This document shows, in pieces, positions 10,056 to 20,554 of a stretch of 64,000 nt of DNA (its first letter is position 1; each line of letters starts with the position of its first letter). The stretch lies in NCBI GenBank assembly GCA_031769625.1, contig JAUIMM010000121.1, forward strand, positions 7,278,001-7,342,000, written 5' to 3'. A model generated the notes under the pieces. The model did no database searches and had not been told where the DNA came from. It saw only the letters and a list, made by a program, of their open reading frames with translations. Made by a program: the position numbers and the translations under genes. The stretch comes from Taudactylus pleione (lineage: Eukaryota > Chordata > Amphibia > Anura > Myobatrachidae).

Positions 10056-10440
10056 CTTAAAGTAGTGGTACTTCAGGACATTTACAATGGCTTTGCAGGT
10101 GTCCGGGATGATGTGCCCCAAAGCCTGAGGGGAAATGAGGGTCCCAAACTTCAGGTCTTCAAAGGACCTTCCTGTTGCCAGGTACCTCGGGGTAGCAATG
10201 AGCCCTCCTGAGAGGGATGGCCCTCCTCATATTCGTATCCTGCATCAAGTTATAGGGGTCACCAGATGCAGCAACTCCTGGAAGGTTGCATCATCCATGC
10301 ACAGGTAGTTGCGGTAATCGTCCGGATTGTTCTCCCTAATCTCCATCAGCAGCGGCATGTGGGAGTGAGTCTCCCTCCTCATCAGCCATTCCTTCATCCA
10401 GCAGGACCTCATCCTCTTTCTTTCCGCAGCTCCATCACCT
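10056..10440 (-). pseudogene. PIF/Harbinger transposase, exon 1 (N-terminal half)
   Basis: The minus strand reads RKRMRSCWMKEWLMRRETHS, HMPLLMEIRENNPDDYRNYL, then CMDDATFQELLHLVTPI. After a frameshift near 10250 it reads ATPRYLATGRSFEDLKFGTL, ISPQALGHIIPDTCKAIVNV and LKYHYFK before a GTGAGT donor. This is the DNA-binding N-terminal part of a Harbinger transposase, including the conserved block where arginine-rich TLRYLATG is usual. There is one frameshift with an in-frame stop. The 5' limit is uncertain; an in-frame TAA lies just above 10440. Confidence 0.82.
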
Positions 10441-11059
10441 TACAGCTTCAGATAGCCATAGTCTAGCAAAAGCTTATAGCGATAGGAATCCACCACCACA
10501 GAATTGTCACAAGCCGCCGCGCTGCCAATGCTGTGCGGGGTGAACGCTGGACAAGCGTTCGCTGAAGTCTTCCTCCTGTTTGGATCTGTGGTTAGCAGCA
10601 TATTGTTGCAGCTCAAGTCTTGGTTGCTGCTGAGCCTCTGCACTAATTACTGCCTGTCTGTGTGCACTATCAGGTGCACACTGATTGATTCTCCTGTCTG
10701 AACACAGCCCAGGTGCTCAATAATCTGTCATTAGGGAAACTTGCTCTGGTTGGACCCTGTTTCTGTTAAATTCCAGCCAGCCCTTCACTCCTTGCCGGTG
10801 ATAGAGTTACTCATGTTTCCGGTTGTGTCAGTCTCCTGTTCTACAGTCGAGTTCCAGAGTCCAGTCTGTTGTGTTATTTCTCTGTAATTATCTCCATCCA
10901 GGTGGCACGCTTTGCATTTCATCTGCTGTGTGCTGCTTGTGTCATTGAGGCAGCATGGTGTGCACCCCAGCCATAGCCGCGTCTGTCATCTCAGAGGTCA
11001 CGAGTGCACTTCCATCCCAGGTGCAGGTCAGCGTCAGGCAGCTTGAGTCAACCGGGTGA
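10441..11059. other. No gene seen
   Basis: Unique-looking, GC-moderate sequence between the Harbinger remains and two minisatellites. Its style (short CT-rich phrases) resembles LTR or leader DNA of a retroelement, but I found no ends. Confidence 0.3.
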
Positions 11060-11089
11060 CACTGATCACATCCCTGCATCCCTACTGCG

Positions 11090-11290
11090 CAATTCAGCGC
11101 ATCTACGCCAATGTCAACCCAGCGGCACTGGTAGCAACTCGGTGTTCAAAGTGTGGAATCCGGCGCACCGATGCCAGTGTCAATCCAGCGGCGCTGGAAG
11201 CAACTCAGCGTCCAAAGTGCATCACCCTGCGCAACACTGCCAGTGTCAACCTGGTGACACTGGTAAATCTTGTCAAGTCAGTGTGCACAC
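11090..11290. repeat. 66-bp tandem repeat, three units
   Basis: GCCAATGTCAACCCAGCGGC, GCCAGTGTCAATCCAGCGGC and GCCAGTGTCAACCTGGTGAC start 66 bp apart (about 11108, 11174 and 11240). Confidence 0.8.
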
Positions 11291-11299
11291 TCCGTTGGA

Positions 11300-11620
11300 A
11301 ACTAACCAGTCCTCAAGGCTGCTTCACCAGCCCAAAGGCTGCATCTCACCTTTGGCCCCCAGGCCACAACTAGCCAAGGCCAATCAGCCCTCAAGGCTGC
11401 TTCACCAGCCCAAAGGCTGCATCTCATCTTTGGCCCCCAGACCATGAGTAGCCAAGGCATTGCAGTCCTCAAAGCTGCTACACAGCCCAAAAGGCTGCAT
11501 CTCATCCTCGGCCCTAAGGCCTAGCAAGCCAAGGCATTCCAGCCCTCCGGGCTGCTACACAGCTCAAAGGCTGCATCTAAAACTTACCCCACAGGCCACC
11601 ACTAGTCCAGGTGAATCAGC
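11300..11620. repeat. About 77-bp tandem repeat, four units
   Basis: CCTCAAGGCTGCTTCACCAG recurs at about 11312 and 11390 with later variants at 11467 and 11542, each followed by an AAAGGCTGCATCT phrase and a GGCCA..AGCCAAGG phrase. Confidence 0.8.
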
Positions 11621-11687
11621 CCTCAACGCCATCACCAGACTCTATCCTGATTTATTACCCTCACTTTCCTAACAAGAATAGAATGTA

Positions 11688-12012
11688 CAGCCATGGTCAA
11701 AAGTTTTGAGAATGACCAGTATTGGATTTCACAAAGTTTGCTGCTTCAGTGTTTTTAGACCTTTTTGCCAGATGTTACTATGGTATACTGAAGTAAACTT
11801 ACAAGCATTTCATTAGTGTCAAAGGCTTTTATTGACCATTACATTAAGTTTATGCAAAGAGTCAATATTTGCAGTGTTGACCCTTCTTTTTCAAGACCTC
11901 TGCAATTTGCCCTGGCATGCTGTCAATCAACTTCTGGGCCACATACTGACTGATGGCCGCCCATTCTTGCCTAATTAATGCTTGGCATTTGTCAGAATTT
12001 GTGGGTTTTTGT
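11688..12012 (-). other. Tc1 left arm: terminus, 3' flank and end of transposase
   Basis: It contains the terminal repeat and, on the minus strand, the same 3' region that is found at 16150-16338 on the plus strand (for example ATTGACAGCATGCCAGGG and GAAGGGTCAACACTGCAAAT). The transposase C-terminal codons (LKRRV...KQKPTNSDKLQALI type) are split by the insertion at 12013. Confidence 0.8.
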
Positions 12013-13523
12013 TGTCGAAGCCGGAAGGTTGGCTAAGACAGAATCTGTTAAAATCAAAATCTGCACAACGCCATTTTGCGAATGGCTACTCAGCACCATT
12101 TTGCAAATCCTACACAGTATACGGCGCTATGTTATTATTTAGCGTTGTGCGTATCCTACGCAATAGAACACTGTCCTTACAAAAACAATACGTACATTTA
12201 TTTATACACATATATCAGTGATTACAGACAAAGTCTTGTGGACATGTTTGTGACAAATAATTAAGAATAGACAAAGATACTGTGAGTGTTTACTTCGCAT
12301 ATAGAAACAGTATGTCTGTGGCAATTGAAGTATAACACAGACACTGATATGCTCAGAGAGAGTGGATTTAGAAACAATTGTCAGACATTTAGCTATCGTT
12401 AGAAATTGTAGGCCTTGTGTCCCATGCTGATGTAGTTAAGAGGGACTGACAACTGTATTCTGAACAAACATAGGAAAGCCTTTTGTTAAAATTATCAGAC
12501 TGTTTTCCAAAGCTTGCTCCATCTATGAACAGGACAAACTCCATTGTCTGTCATTATTTTAGTTCAGACAGAAGTAATATTACTGTTTGAAGTTATGTAT
12601 ATATATATATACACCTGCATATATATATACACTTATAAGATCACATGGGTATCCACAGTGCATGCACGCATATATATATATTATATATACAGTTCCAATT
12701 ATAAATAGAAACACACACAGCGCATGTTTTGCGCTGTAACACAAACCCTGCACACAGCGCACCTTTTACGCTGCATGTAGACACACAACGCATACTTACA
12801 TATAATCATAAATATACAGGCACTCATAAAAGGTTCCTGCACATAATGGTTTATATTATAGTTATTAATTATGATGTAAAATGTATGTATTTGATATTAA
12901 TGGTATACAACATGATAGACATGGCATGTTTGGTACTAAACTGACACACTATTTATTTACAGATATCTGAATCTATCAGCGAGGGAGTCGCATCTTTGGT
13001 TCGATGGTTATGGAATATAGGAAATTATTGGTTAGAATGTATACACTGTAACATAGTGTCTCTATCTAGTTTAAATCATTTAAATAAAGACAATGTAATC
13101 TGGAGAATTGGGACATACCCCTAGACAATTGTCCTATGAAATACAGCGTACTACAAAGACCAAGAGCAAGAACCAATGGAATTATGTTTGTCTGTCTACA
13201 TTGTTGTTATCATGATCTATTAGGGTATATAGCCTGTGTCCCGGTCCCAGTTAGTAGGCATTCTTCTTGGATGACCGCAGGCTTCTGGATTGATGACTGT
13301 AACTGGGACCAGTGTGCATGCGTATGTATCGACTGTACCTTATGTATTTAATAATCCTTTGCGCTCATTGTTTAGATCAAAGCGCGTATTACTCTTTTAT
13401 TGTAATAATAACTTTTTGTGCTTTGGAACCACACCCAAAGTCTGGAAAGCAATTATTTCTTGTGCAACTTGCAACGCTAAATAGCGATATTTGGGTATAA
13501 AGGTTATTAGGTATTCATATTGT
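12007..13523. mobile_element. LTR-like insertion (12013-13517), imperfect 6-bp duplication
   Basis: The insert begins TGTCGAAGCCGG and its best end is ...GGTATTCA, giving TG...CA ends. Flanks are TTTTGT on the left (12007-12012) and TATTGT on the right (13518-13523), 5 of 6 matching; a 4-bp TTGT reading is also possible. Comparison with the intact right arm shows the host sequence resumes directly after. The inside has AT-rich microsatellite stretches (12595-12690) but no coding region. It is probably a solo LTR; the family is not recognised. Confidence 0.55.
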
Positions 13524-13939
13524 TTATCCACCCGCTGTCAGGTTACGGTCTAGGATAGTCCGTTACTAACCTTTGCACCGGCTTCCCCTGATCTCCCGTG
13601 GGGTCAGACGTCGGGTGCAGCAGAGGATACGCGCTGAGTATTCTACCTAGTGCCATGTGAACTGCCTTGGACTGTGCCGTACCTGGTTTCTGCGGTTGCC
13701 GTCATGGTTGCGGCCATGACAGTTTGCATCACCTGACTCCATACCCAATGGTAGCATGACGGTGGTCAGCTGATGCTGTCCACCAATGATCTACTACTGC
13801 AGGGGATAAAGCCTGACTGCAGACCACAGGAAGTTGCCTGAGCAATGTTGTCGTTTTCCAGTGTCTACTGAATATCTCGTTCCAGGTCCTACCTCGTGTT
13901 TTCCTGTGCTTACCAGTGCCAACTATTGTGCAGAAGTGC

Positions 13940-14165
13940 ATCCACACATCTCGCCTGTCTGCGGATCATTTGCCACCTCGTTGCGCAAAAGTGCTTCCTC
14001 AACATCTCGCCTGTCTGTGGATCATTTGCCACTTCGTTGTGCAGAAGTGCGTCCACTATATCTCGCCTGTCTGCGGATCACTTGCCACTTCGTTGTACAG
14101 TAGTGCATCCACTATACCTCGCCTGTCTGCGGATCATTTGCCCCCTTGTTGAGCAGAAGTGTGTC
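13940..14165. repeat. 56-bp tandem repeat inside the LTR
   Basis: TCGCCTGTCTGCGGATCATT or close variants start at about 13951, 14006, 14062 and 14119. Confidence 0.85.
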
Positions 14166-14191
14166 CTAGACATCTCACCTGTGTTCAGAGC

Positions 14192-14535
14192 AATCCTCAG
14201 TTCTGCTGTCACTACAGCGTCCAACCTCAGTACTGCTGTCACCACAGCATCCACTCTCAGTACTTCTGTCACTACAGCATCCAGCCACGGTACCACTGTC
14301 ACTACAGTGTCCAACCATAGTACCACTGTCACTACAGTGTCCAGCCTCAGTTCTGCTGTCACTACAGCATCCAACCTCAGTACCACTGTCACCACAGCAT
14401 CCACTCTCAGTACTGCTGTCACTACAGATCCAGCCACAGTACCGCTGTCACTACAGCGTCCAGTCTCAGTACCGCTGTCACTACAGCATCCAGCCTCAGT
14501 ATCACTGTCACTACAGCATCCAATCCTCAGTGCCA
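14192..14535. repeat. 30-bp minisatellite inside the LTR
   Basis: CTCAGTACTGCTGTCACTAC followed by AGCATCCAAC recurs every 30 bp, about 11 copies. It keeps frames open on both strands; the Ser/Thr-Val frames are artefacts. Confidence 0.92.
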
Positions 14536-14897
14536 TTGTACTTCTTAGAAGCTCTGGTGCATATATTGGAAGCTATACAAGGGTATAGCATAATCCTTGT
14601 AGAAGTACCCTCGAGGGCCATGGTAGCAAAGCTCTCTATTCCCGTGAGTACCAGTTACCTGACCAAAGGACCGCAACCTTGCAGCTGGGTGCAGCTAAAC
14701 CCATATCCCGCTTGGAGGGGTCACTGAAGAACACCCCGGCTGGTTAGACTCCGCACCTTTGGTCAGGTCTTGCCAACGACTGGTACTCATGGATGAGGAG
14801 ACCTTGTGTACCGGCCCCACGTCTCTGACTTCCTCTTTTAGCCCCATACCTCAGATTGCACCCCTCAGCAGGGGTTTCAATACAGCCAGTCGTGACA

Positions 14898-15232
14898 CCC
14901 GCCTCTTGAGGATTGACCACAAGTTCTCACTGGGATTAAGGTCTGGGGAGTTTCCTGGCCATGGACCCAAAATTTCAATATTTTGTTCCCTGAGCCACTT
15001 CATTATCACTTTTACCTTATGGCAAGGTGATCCATCATGCTGGAAAAGGCATTGTTCTTCACCAAACTGTTCTTGGATGGTTGGGAGAAGTTGCTCTTGG
15101 AGAATGTTTTGGTACCATTCTTTATTCATGGCTGTGTTCTTAGATAAAATTGTGAGTGAGCCCACTCCCTTGGCTGAGAAGCAATCCCACACATCAATGA
15201 TCTCAGCATGCTTTACTGTTGGCATGACACAG
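14898..15232 (-). pseudogene. Tc1 transposase, C-terminal half (left arm)
   Basis: The minus strand reads CVMPTVKHAEIIDVWDCFSA, KGVGSLTILSKNTAMNKEWY, the FQHDGSPCHK block with the second catalytic Asp, and NSPDLNPSENLWSILKRRV with the catalytic Glu of the DDE triad. The frame is open throughout this stretch. The N-terminal half is absent: the arm stops at the join near 15234. The remaining C-terminal codons are on the far side of the two LTR insertions. Confidence 0.88.
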
Positions 15233-15235
15233 GAC

Positions 15236-15705
15236 AAAGACATTTGGAGGATGGCCTGGTATCAAGAAGGGCAGCAAATAAGCCACTTCTCTCCAGGAAA
15301 AACATCAGGGATAGACTGATATTTTGCAAAAGGTACAGGGATTGGACTGCTGAGGACTGGGGTAAAGTTATTTTCTCTGATGAATCCCCTTTCAGATTGT
15401 TTGGGGCATCTGGAAAAATGCTTGTCTGGAGAAGGAAAGGTGAGCGCTACCATCAGTTCTGTGTCATGCCAACAGTAAGGCATCCTGAGACCATTCATAT
15501 GTCGGGTCTCTTCTCAGCCAAGGGAGTGGGCTCACTCACAATTTTGCCTAAGAATACAGCCATGAATAATGAATGATACCAATACATACTCCAAGAGCAA
15601 CCATCTTCCAACCATCCAAGAATAGTTTGGTGACGAACAATGCCTTTCCCAGCATGATGGAGCACCTTGCCATAAGGCAAAAGTTATAACTAAGTTGCTC
15701 GGGAA
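15236..15705 (+). pseudogene. Tc1 transposase, central part (right arm)
   Basis: The plus strand reads NKPLLSRKNIRDRLIFCKRY, DWTAEDWGKVIFSDESPFRL (FSDES carries the first catalytic Asp), LVWRRKGERYHQFCVMPTVR and GLFSAKGVGSLTILPKNTAM, then a stop at 15575 and further stops and frameshifts around the second Asp block. It starts within the linker after the DNA-binding domain. It overlaps the left arm in content from CVMPTV on, in opposite orientation. Confidence 0.87.
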
Positions 15706-16023
15706 CAGGGGCATTTTAAGAGAGGAGGGGGCCCGTGTGCACTCCTCATGCAGGGCCCCCTCCTTTCTCTCTGGTGGCTGGCAGTCGACTGATGCGGCTG
15801 GCCAGCTACCGGAGCATTAGTAGACTCCGGGCACTAGAGTGTGCCCAGAATCTACTGTGCATGCGCAGAACACCGGAAAATGGCCGTGGCGGCCATTTTT
15901 CCAGTGTTCTGAGCAGCAGTGACACCCGACGCGGGACCTCGGACAGGTAAGTTTAAAAAAAATATGGGTGCCCATGTGCCCCGCACACACTGCACCCATT
16001 ATAGATACGCCACTGCTCGGGAA
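15698..16023. mobile_element. hAT-type MITE (15706-16015), 8-bp duplication CTCGGGAA
   Basis: CTCGGGAA occurs at 15698-15705 and again at 16016-16023, flanking an insert that starts CAGGGGC and ends GCCACTG. An 8-bp duplication and CAGNGGC ends fit hAT. It interrupts the Tc1 right arm, whose sequence resumes afterwards. A relative with the same inner text lies at 58550-58862. Confidence 0.9.
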
Positions 16024-16338
16024 ACAAAACATCGAAATTTTGGTGCCAGGAAACTCCCCATTGAGAACTTGTGGTCAATCCTCAAGAGGCGGGTGGACAA
16101 ACAAAAACCCACAAATTCTGACAAACTCCAAGCATTGATTAGGTAAGAAAGGACAGCCATCAGTCAGTATGTGGCCCAGAAGTTGATTGACAGCATGCCA
16201 GGGCGAATTGCAGAGGTCTTGAAAAAGAAGGGTCAACACTGCAAATATTGACTCTTTGCATACGCTTAATGTAATTGTCAATAAAAGCCTTTTACACTTA
16301 TGAAATGCTTGTAATTTTACTTCAGTATACCATAGTAA
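16024..16338 (+). pseudogene. Tc1 transposase C-terminus and 3' flank (right arm)
   Basis: It reads ENLWSILKRRVDKQKPTNSD, KLQALIR and stop, with the catalytic Glu block but a deletion of a few codons just before it (DLNP missing). The 3' flank follows and matches the inverse of 11760-11990. It is cut by the LTR insertion at 16339. Confidence 0.85.
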
Positions 16339-16867
16339 TGTCATGATCCGAATTTCGCGGCATGGAGGTTTGTGGTCCTTACCGGTGAGGGCGCTGTGGC
16401 ACAGTCCTTCTGGCGGGGGAGCTGGCGTGTGGAGACTGGCATTGCATGAAGCAGAGGTCTGCCAGCGTTGGGCCATCCTGGCAGGGGTAAGTCTAGTGGC
16501 GTCTCCGCGTCACGGCTGTCTGGGCACCACCATGTTGTCTTTGGCCATGTGACATAGCAGGTCAATCGTCTGTGGGACACCTGCTCTCTCTCTGGCCTAT
16601 CATGCTCTGTTACTGGGTACATAAGGGTGTTTGGAGCTCCGTGTAGTTGCCAGTGCAACGTGTTCACAGCGTCAGCTGTGAGAGAGAGTTCTCTGTGCTC
16701 CTGAACCTTACAGCTGTGCTCCAGTGCTTGCCCTAGCTCCTTGTTAGCCTCCGGCTCCCTGCATAGCCTACACGGCTCTGCCTTGCACTCCACTGGGATC
16801 AGCCTGCACCTTCCACCAGGCCCACTCCTGCCTGAACCTGTCTCCTCAGTTAACCCATTCCTGCGCA

Positions 16868-17012
16868 GCCCCCATCACAGCATTACCGGATTCCCCTTTC
16901 AGCCATCATCACAGCATTACCGGATTCCCCTTTCAGCCATCATCACAGCATTACCGGATTCTCCTTTCAGCCATCATCACAGCATTGCCGGATTTCCCTT
17001 TCAGCCACTATT
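16868..17012. repeat. 34-bp minisatellite inside the LTR
   Basis: CATCACAGCATTACCGGATT followed by CCCCTTTCAGCCAT recurs four times at 34-bp spacing. Confidence 0.9.
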
Positions 17013-17117
17013 CAGCATACCAGGATATCCACTTCACTTTTACAGTCTATCTGGATTCACCTCATTCATCTCTGTCATTGATCTGGACATTTGTTTATTC
17101 TCACTCACTACAGTTCC

Positions 17118-17443
17118 CTCCTGCCCATAGTTGCCTACCTTTTATAATCTCTTCCCGGGAGAAGCCCGGGTAAGAGAAGCAGCAGGGGGCCGATGGGGGC
17201 AGGGCCTAATGAGTCGCGTCATTAAGCACCGCCCCTCGCGGCAAAACTGCCACGATTGGGTAAAATTTACATAGGGGGCGGAGACCCGCGATTGCAGTGG
17301 GTATTCTCCTCATTCTGCCCACTTCACTAGGAAGTGGGCAGAATGCGGGAGAAATGCCTACCCTTCCGGGGGTGCGGGGGGGTTACCCGAAAAATCGGGA
17401 GCCTCCCGCGAAAACCGGGAGGGTAGGCATGTATGCTCCTGCC
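17118..17443. mobile_element. hAT-type MITE (17126-17435), 8-bp duplication CTCCTGCC
   Basis: CTCCTGCC is at 17118-17125 and 17436-17443. The insert starts CATAGTTGCCTACC and ends GGTAGGCATGTATG. It is one of four clear copies of a family with consensus ends CATACTTGCCTAC. Third level of nesting (MITE in LTR in Tc1). Confidence 0.9.
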
Positions 17444-17582
17444 ACATATGTTAGTTTGTTTATTACTGGACTTTAGTTTATCTTATTGTTCATGTCTACC
17501 AACATTCATATTAAACAACCCACCTTTCAGTTTAAACCTGTTCCGGTGTTTACTCCTGTTACCACCTGGGTCCACAACAAAC

Positions 17583-18172
17583 ACAGGGCCTGATTCAGAC
17601 CCGCTCGCTAGCGCTGTGCGCTCGCAAGTGGCCCGATGGTTTGCGAACGCGCATGCGCACACTTCGTTCTGCGCGTGCACAAACTACTCTGTGCGATCAC
17701 AGGCCGCTCGCCCAGCAAAGACAGCCCAGTGAATTGAGTGACAGGAAAGGCCGTTTGTGGGTTGTAACAGGGGCAGCACACTAATGGGGTGTGAAGGTGC
17801 AAACGCAGGCGTGCCTGGGTGTTTCAACGCCATTTTTAAGGTGTGCATAATTAACAGGCAGCGTCATAGTACACTTCACATGCCTGTTTTTTACACTGAA
17901 GTCCTCGCAGTGCTTGCGGAAGGGTAAGGCAGCCACAAGCGCTGCGTTAGCTTCCGATGGTGCTCGATGTAATAATGTTTTAATACACTTCCTGGAGATG
18001 GCGTGCGCTAGTGGGCGTCTTTACATACGCTAATGGGTGTCTGCATACACAGAGCGATCGCTCGCACAGCCAAAGTGGGTGTGCTTATGCCTTGGCGAGC
18101 GACCGCTTCCCATGTTGTCACTTTGAAAAATTTGCATATGCTGGATGCGAGCGGGTCTGAATCAGGTCCACA
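17583..18172. mobile_element. Harbinger-type MITE (17586-18169), 3-bp duplication ACA
   Basis: The insert begins GGGCCTGATTCAGACCCGCT and ends GCGGGTCTGAATCAGGTCC, inverted termini of about 19 bp. ACA flanks both sides. It is nested close to the 3' end of the LTR. Best copy of the large GGGCCTGATTCAGA family. Confidence 0.87.
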
Positions 18173-18277
18173 GTCTCTAACAAGTAACATCTGACTAAAA
18201 GGTCTAAAAACACTGAGACAGCAACCTTTGTGAAAACCAATACTTGTGTCTTATCAAAACTTTTGGCCATGGCTGTA

Positions 18278-19508
18278 GTATAGAATACACTGTTAAAGGC
18301 AAGCCAAAAAGAAAGCAGAGCACAATGGCAATGTACAGCGCTCAGCAGGTATAAACCAAGCCTCACTAATCACAGAGCAAATGGCGGCTGCCTTTTATAC
18401 CCCCTAGTTAAGCCCTCCCATTATTAAAATTCCAGCAGATGAGGTTGTTTGCTGCAAACGATATGTCATTTTCGATCTGCAATCGTTTACGACCCACCTA
18501 TATCATTTGGTCGTTTGTACAATCGTTCCGTGTATGGGCACAATATCGTATGACCGGGAGGGTTCAGGAATTCGAGAGAAATTGCAAACGAGATTGGGTC
18601 GTAAGCAAATCGCAACGTGCATGGGCGCCTTAAGGCTTTTTTTAGTTAGCATACAGTAGGTATGCAAAAGAGTAGGTGTGTCTGGTTTTAGTTTTTCAAA
18701 CATATCCTTTCAAGGGATACATTCATACATATATTCATGGGACAGCATAATGTACTAGGTCATCATACCTAGCAATGATCACATTCTCGACAGTTACACC
18801 TCACGCCACACACACATACACACACACACACACACCAACTTTTATACTTTCCGGAGTAGAGACGCTGCAGATCACTGTGGAGGGCATGACAGAGATTCAT
18901 CTAATCACCCCCCCATATCCTGTCCATTTCACTAGGAGTTGGGCAAGCTGCCGAACAGTGACTTACTCTTCCGTAGTGGGACTAGCCAAAATTACCCAAC
19001 ATTTCTGGAGTTCCCTGTGTTGAAAGAGGAGTGCGCTAGCCTGCGCAGACTCCAGTACTACTGTTCTCTAGGGAGACTTCATGCTCTACCTAAGATGGCC
19101 GTTGTGATCTCTCATGAGCCATGAGCATGTGCAGGAGCCATCTTGTCTGTACCTTGTAGAGTGACATGGTGGGAAACCGAAGTCTCCTAGATCCGGTTAA
19201 TACCTGCATATAAAGCTGTTCCAGATTCCTACACTACAACCCAGTTGCAGCATTCACTCACCGACTGGTGAGCTGTACAGAACCCTACTCTGCTCAAGCT
19301 CTGTTCCGTTACCTGTGTACATGTAACAGTGAGTAGACTGTACTTGCTATTCTTCAATAATCCAACACCACTGGTTAAGTAACAGGGCTGTTCATAGTTT
19401 GAGCCATCCGCTGCTGTGTGCGTATATAACTCAGCAATATTAACACCTGCACACACATCATTTGCAACACCCAGGAGAGTAGGCAAGTATGACACACACA
19501 CTTGTAAG
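18278..19508. other. No gene seen; repeat debris
   Basis: It holds a segment at about 18430-18635 (AAACGATATGTC, AATATCGTATGACC) that may share a MITE family with 46840-46990, a CA microsatellite at 18805-18838, and otherwise unplaced sequence. Confidence 0.4.
18805..18838. repeat. CA microsatellite
   Basis: Alternating CA with one T interruption, about 17 dinucleotides. Confidence 0.9.
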
Positions 19509-19897
19509 CTTTCTGTCATACGTGCCGACTATCTGGCTGCCCCTTCCGGGAGGGAGCAGCCAGATCGGCATTACTGGGGGGCGTGGTCAGCAAACGGGGC
19601 GGGGCCGGCCAGATGACACATTTTGTGGGCGGAGCCACGCGAGCACGTCATTTTGGCCCCACCCCCGCTATACACTGTCGATATTACAGTCAGTGTGATG
19701 CAGGGGGCGGTGCCAAAATGACGCAAATCACGTCACCACCCCCCTTTGCTGCCAGGTTTTTACAAACAATTGGGGTGGGACAGGAGGGGTCGGCGGCAGC
19801 CGGGAGACTTGCCTGCCTTCTCAGGAGGTCGGGAGCGGCACCCGATTTTCGGGAGGCTCCCGACCAAATCGGGAGGGTAGGTAAGTATGCTTTCTGT
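19509..19897. mobile_element. hAT-type MITE (19517-19889), 8-bp duplication CTTTCTGT
   Basis: CTTTCTGT is at 19509-19516 and 19890-19897. The ends are CATACGTGCCGAC and GGGTAGGTAAGTATG. Same family as 17126, 33042 and 44625; the outer CTTCCGGGAGG and CCCGACCAAATCGGGAGG blocks are shared with the 33042 copy. Confidence 0.92.
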
Positions 19898-20554
19898 TGT
19901 GCATATACTGGACCACCAACAACTGCAAGCTGCCCCTCTAACCCCAAACACCTACCTGTCTATGTGGATTTTCATTTGATTCACCATCGTCATCCACTTC
20001 CTCATCCCAATCACCTATTGCATAGTGATTGGGATGCTGGTTTATACCACTACAGCAGTCACATGACTACATTGCCAATTGCTTGGTTGAAAATGTTCTT
20101 ATTGGTTCCTGTGAGTTTAAAAGACGGGTAGTCTTCTTGTTGCCAGTGATAGTTTCTGCTACAGTTGTGAATACCTGAGCCCTGGGATCCAGCTCTGAAT
20201 ACTGTATTACTTGATATGACCTTGGCTTTCCTTAATTGACTACAATTTTGCCTGCCTTGACCTATGTAAATGTTTATGGATTACTCACTCTAAAACTGGA
20301 TTTAGGACTATAGGACTTTTGCGGTTTTGTCAGGTCCGTTACTTCCACTAATTGATATACTCTGCAATAATTATATCATTTGATTTCCAACTACAGAACC
20401 TCTCGAGGACATTTTGAGGTCATAATATGATATGATTACATGCAAGGTGCATACACCTTCTGGTTAGTTTATATACTGTATGTTTGGTGGCAGAACCACT
20501 TGACGATGGTTCTGATGATTAAGAGAATCTGCAATACTGTAGGATCTTACCTTT
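19898..20554. other. No gene seen
   Basis: Unplaced sequence without a convincing open frame or repeat. Confidence 0.35.

Larger units (their letters stand above)
13531..14902. mobile_element. Solo LTR (13536-14897) with 5-bp target duplication CCCGC
   Basis: The insert starts TGTCAGGTTACGG and ends CAGTCGTGACA, so TGTCA...TGACA ends as in the LTR at 4644-6017. CCCGC precedes (13531-13535) and follows (14898-14902). The host is the Tc1 transposase sequence whose undisturbed form is seen in the right arm. Length is 1362 bp. It contains two minisatellites and no coding region. Confidence 0.87.
16334..18187. mobile_element. LTR-like insertion (16339-18182), 5-bp duplication AGTAA
   Basis: AGTAA at 16334-16338 and 18183-18187 flank an insert starting TGTCATGATCCG and ending GTCTCTAACA. 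The Tc1 3' flank continues on both sides as in the undisturbed left arm. The net LTR is about 950 bp after removal of two MITEs nested in it (17126-17435 and 17586-18169) with one duplication copy each. It carries a 34-bp minisatellite and no coding region. Confidence 0.87.
11686..18277. mobile_element. Composite Tc1-like transposon made of two inverted 3' halves
   Basis: The left end is TA|CAGCCATGGTCAAAAG (11686-11703) and the right end CTTTTGGCCATGGCTG|TA (to 18277), so inverted termini flanked by TA, as for Tc1/mariner. Inside, the left arm carries the 3' half of a transposase on the minus strand and the right arm carries a longer 3' part on the plus strand, meeting near 15234. Both outer ends are therefore transposase 3' ends. 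Without the later insertions the element would be about 1.5 kb, a normal Tc1 size. Insertions: 12013-13517, 13536-14897, 15706-16015 and 16339-18182. Confidence 0.88.

Noticed and set aside
12013..14897. Single 2.9-kb LTR from TGTCGAAG to GTGACA
   Set aside because: No target duplication fits; reading it as two inserts gives an exact CCCGC duplication for the second and restores 18 bp of Tc1 host sequence between them.
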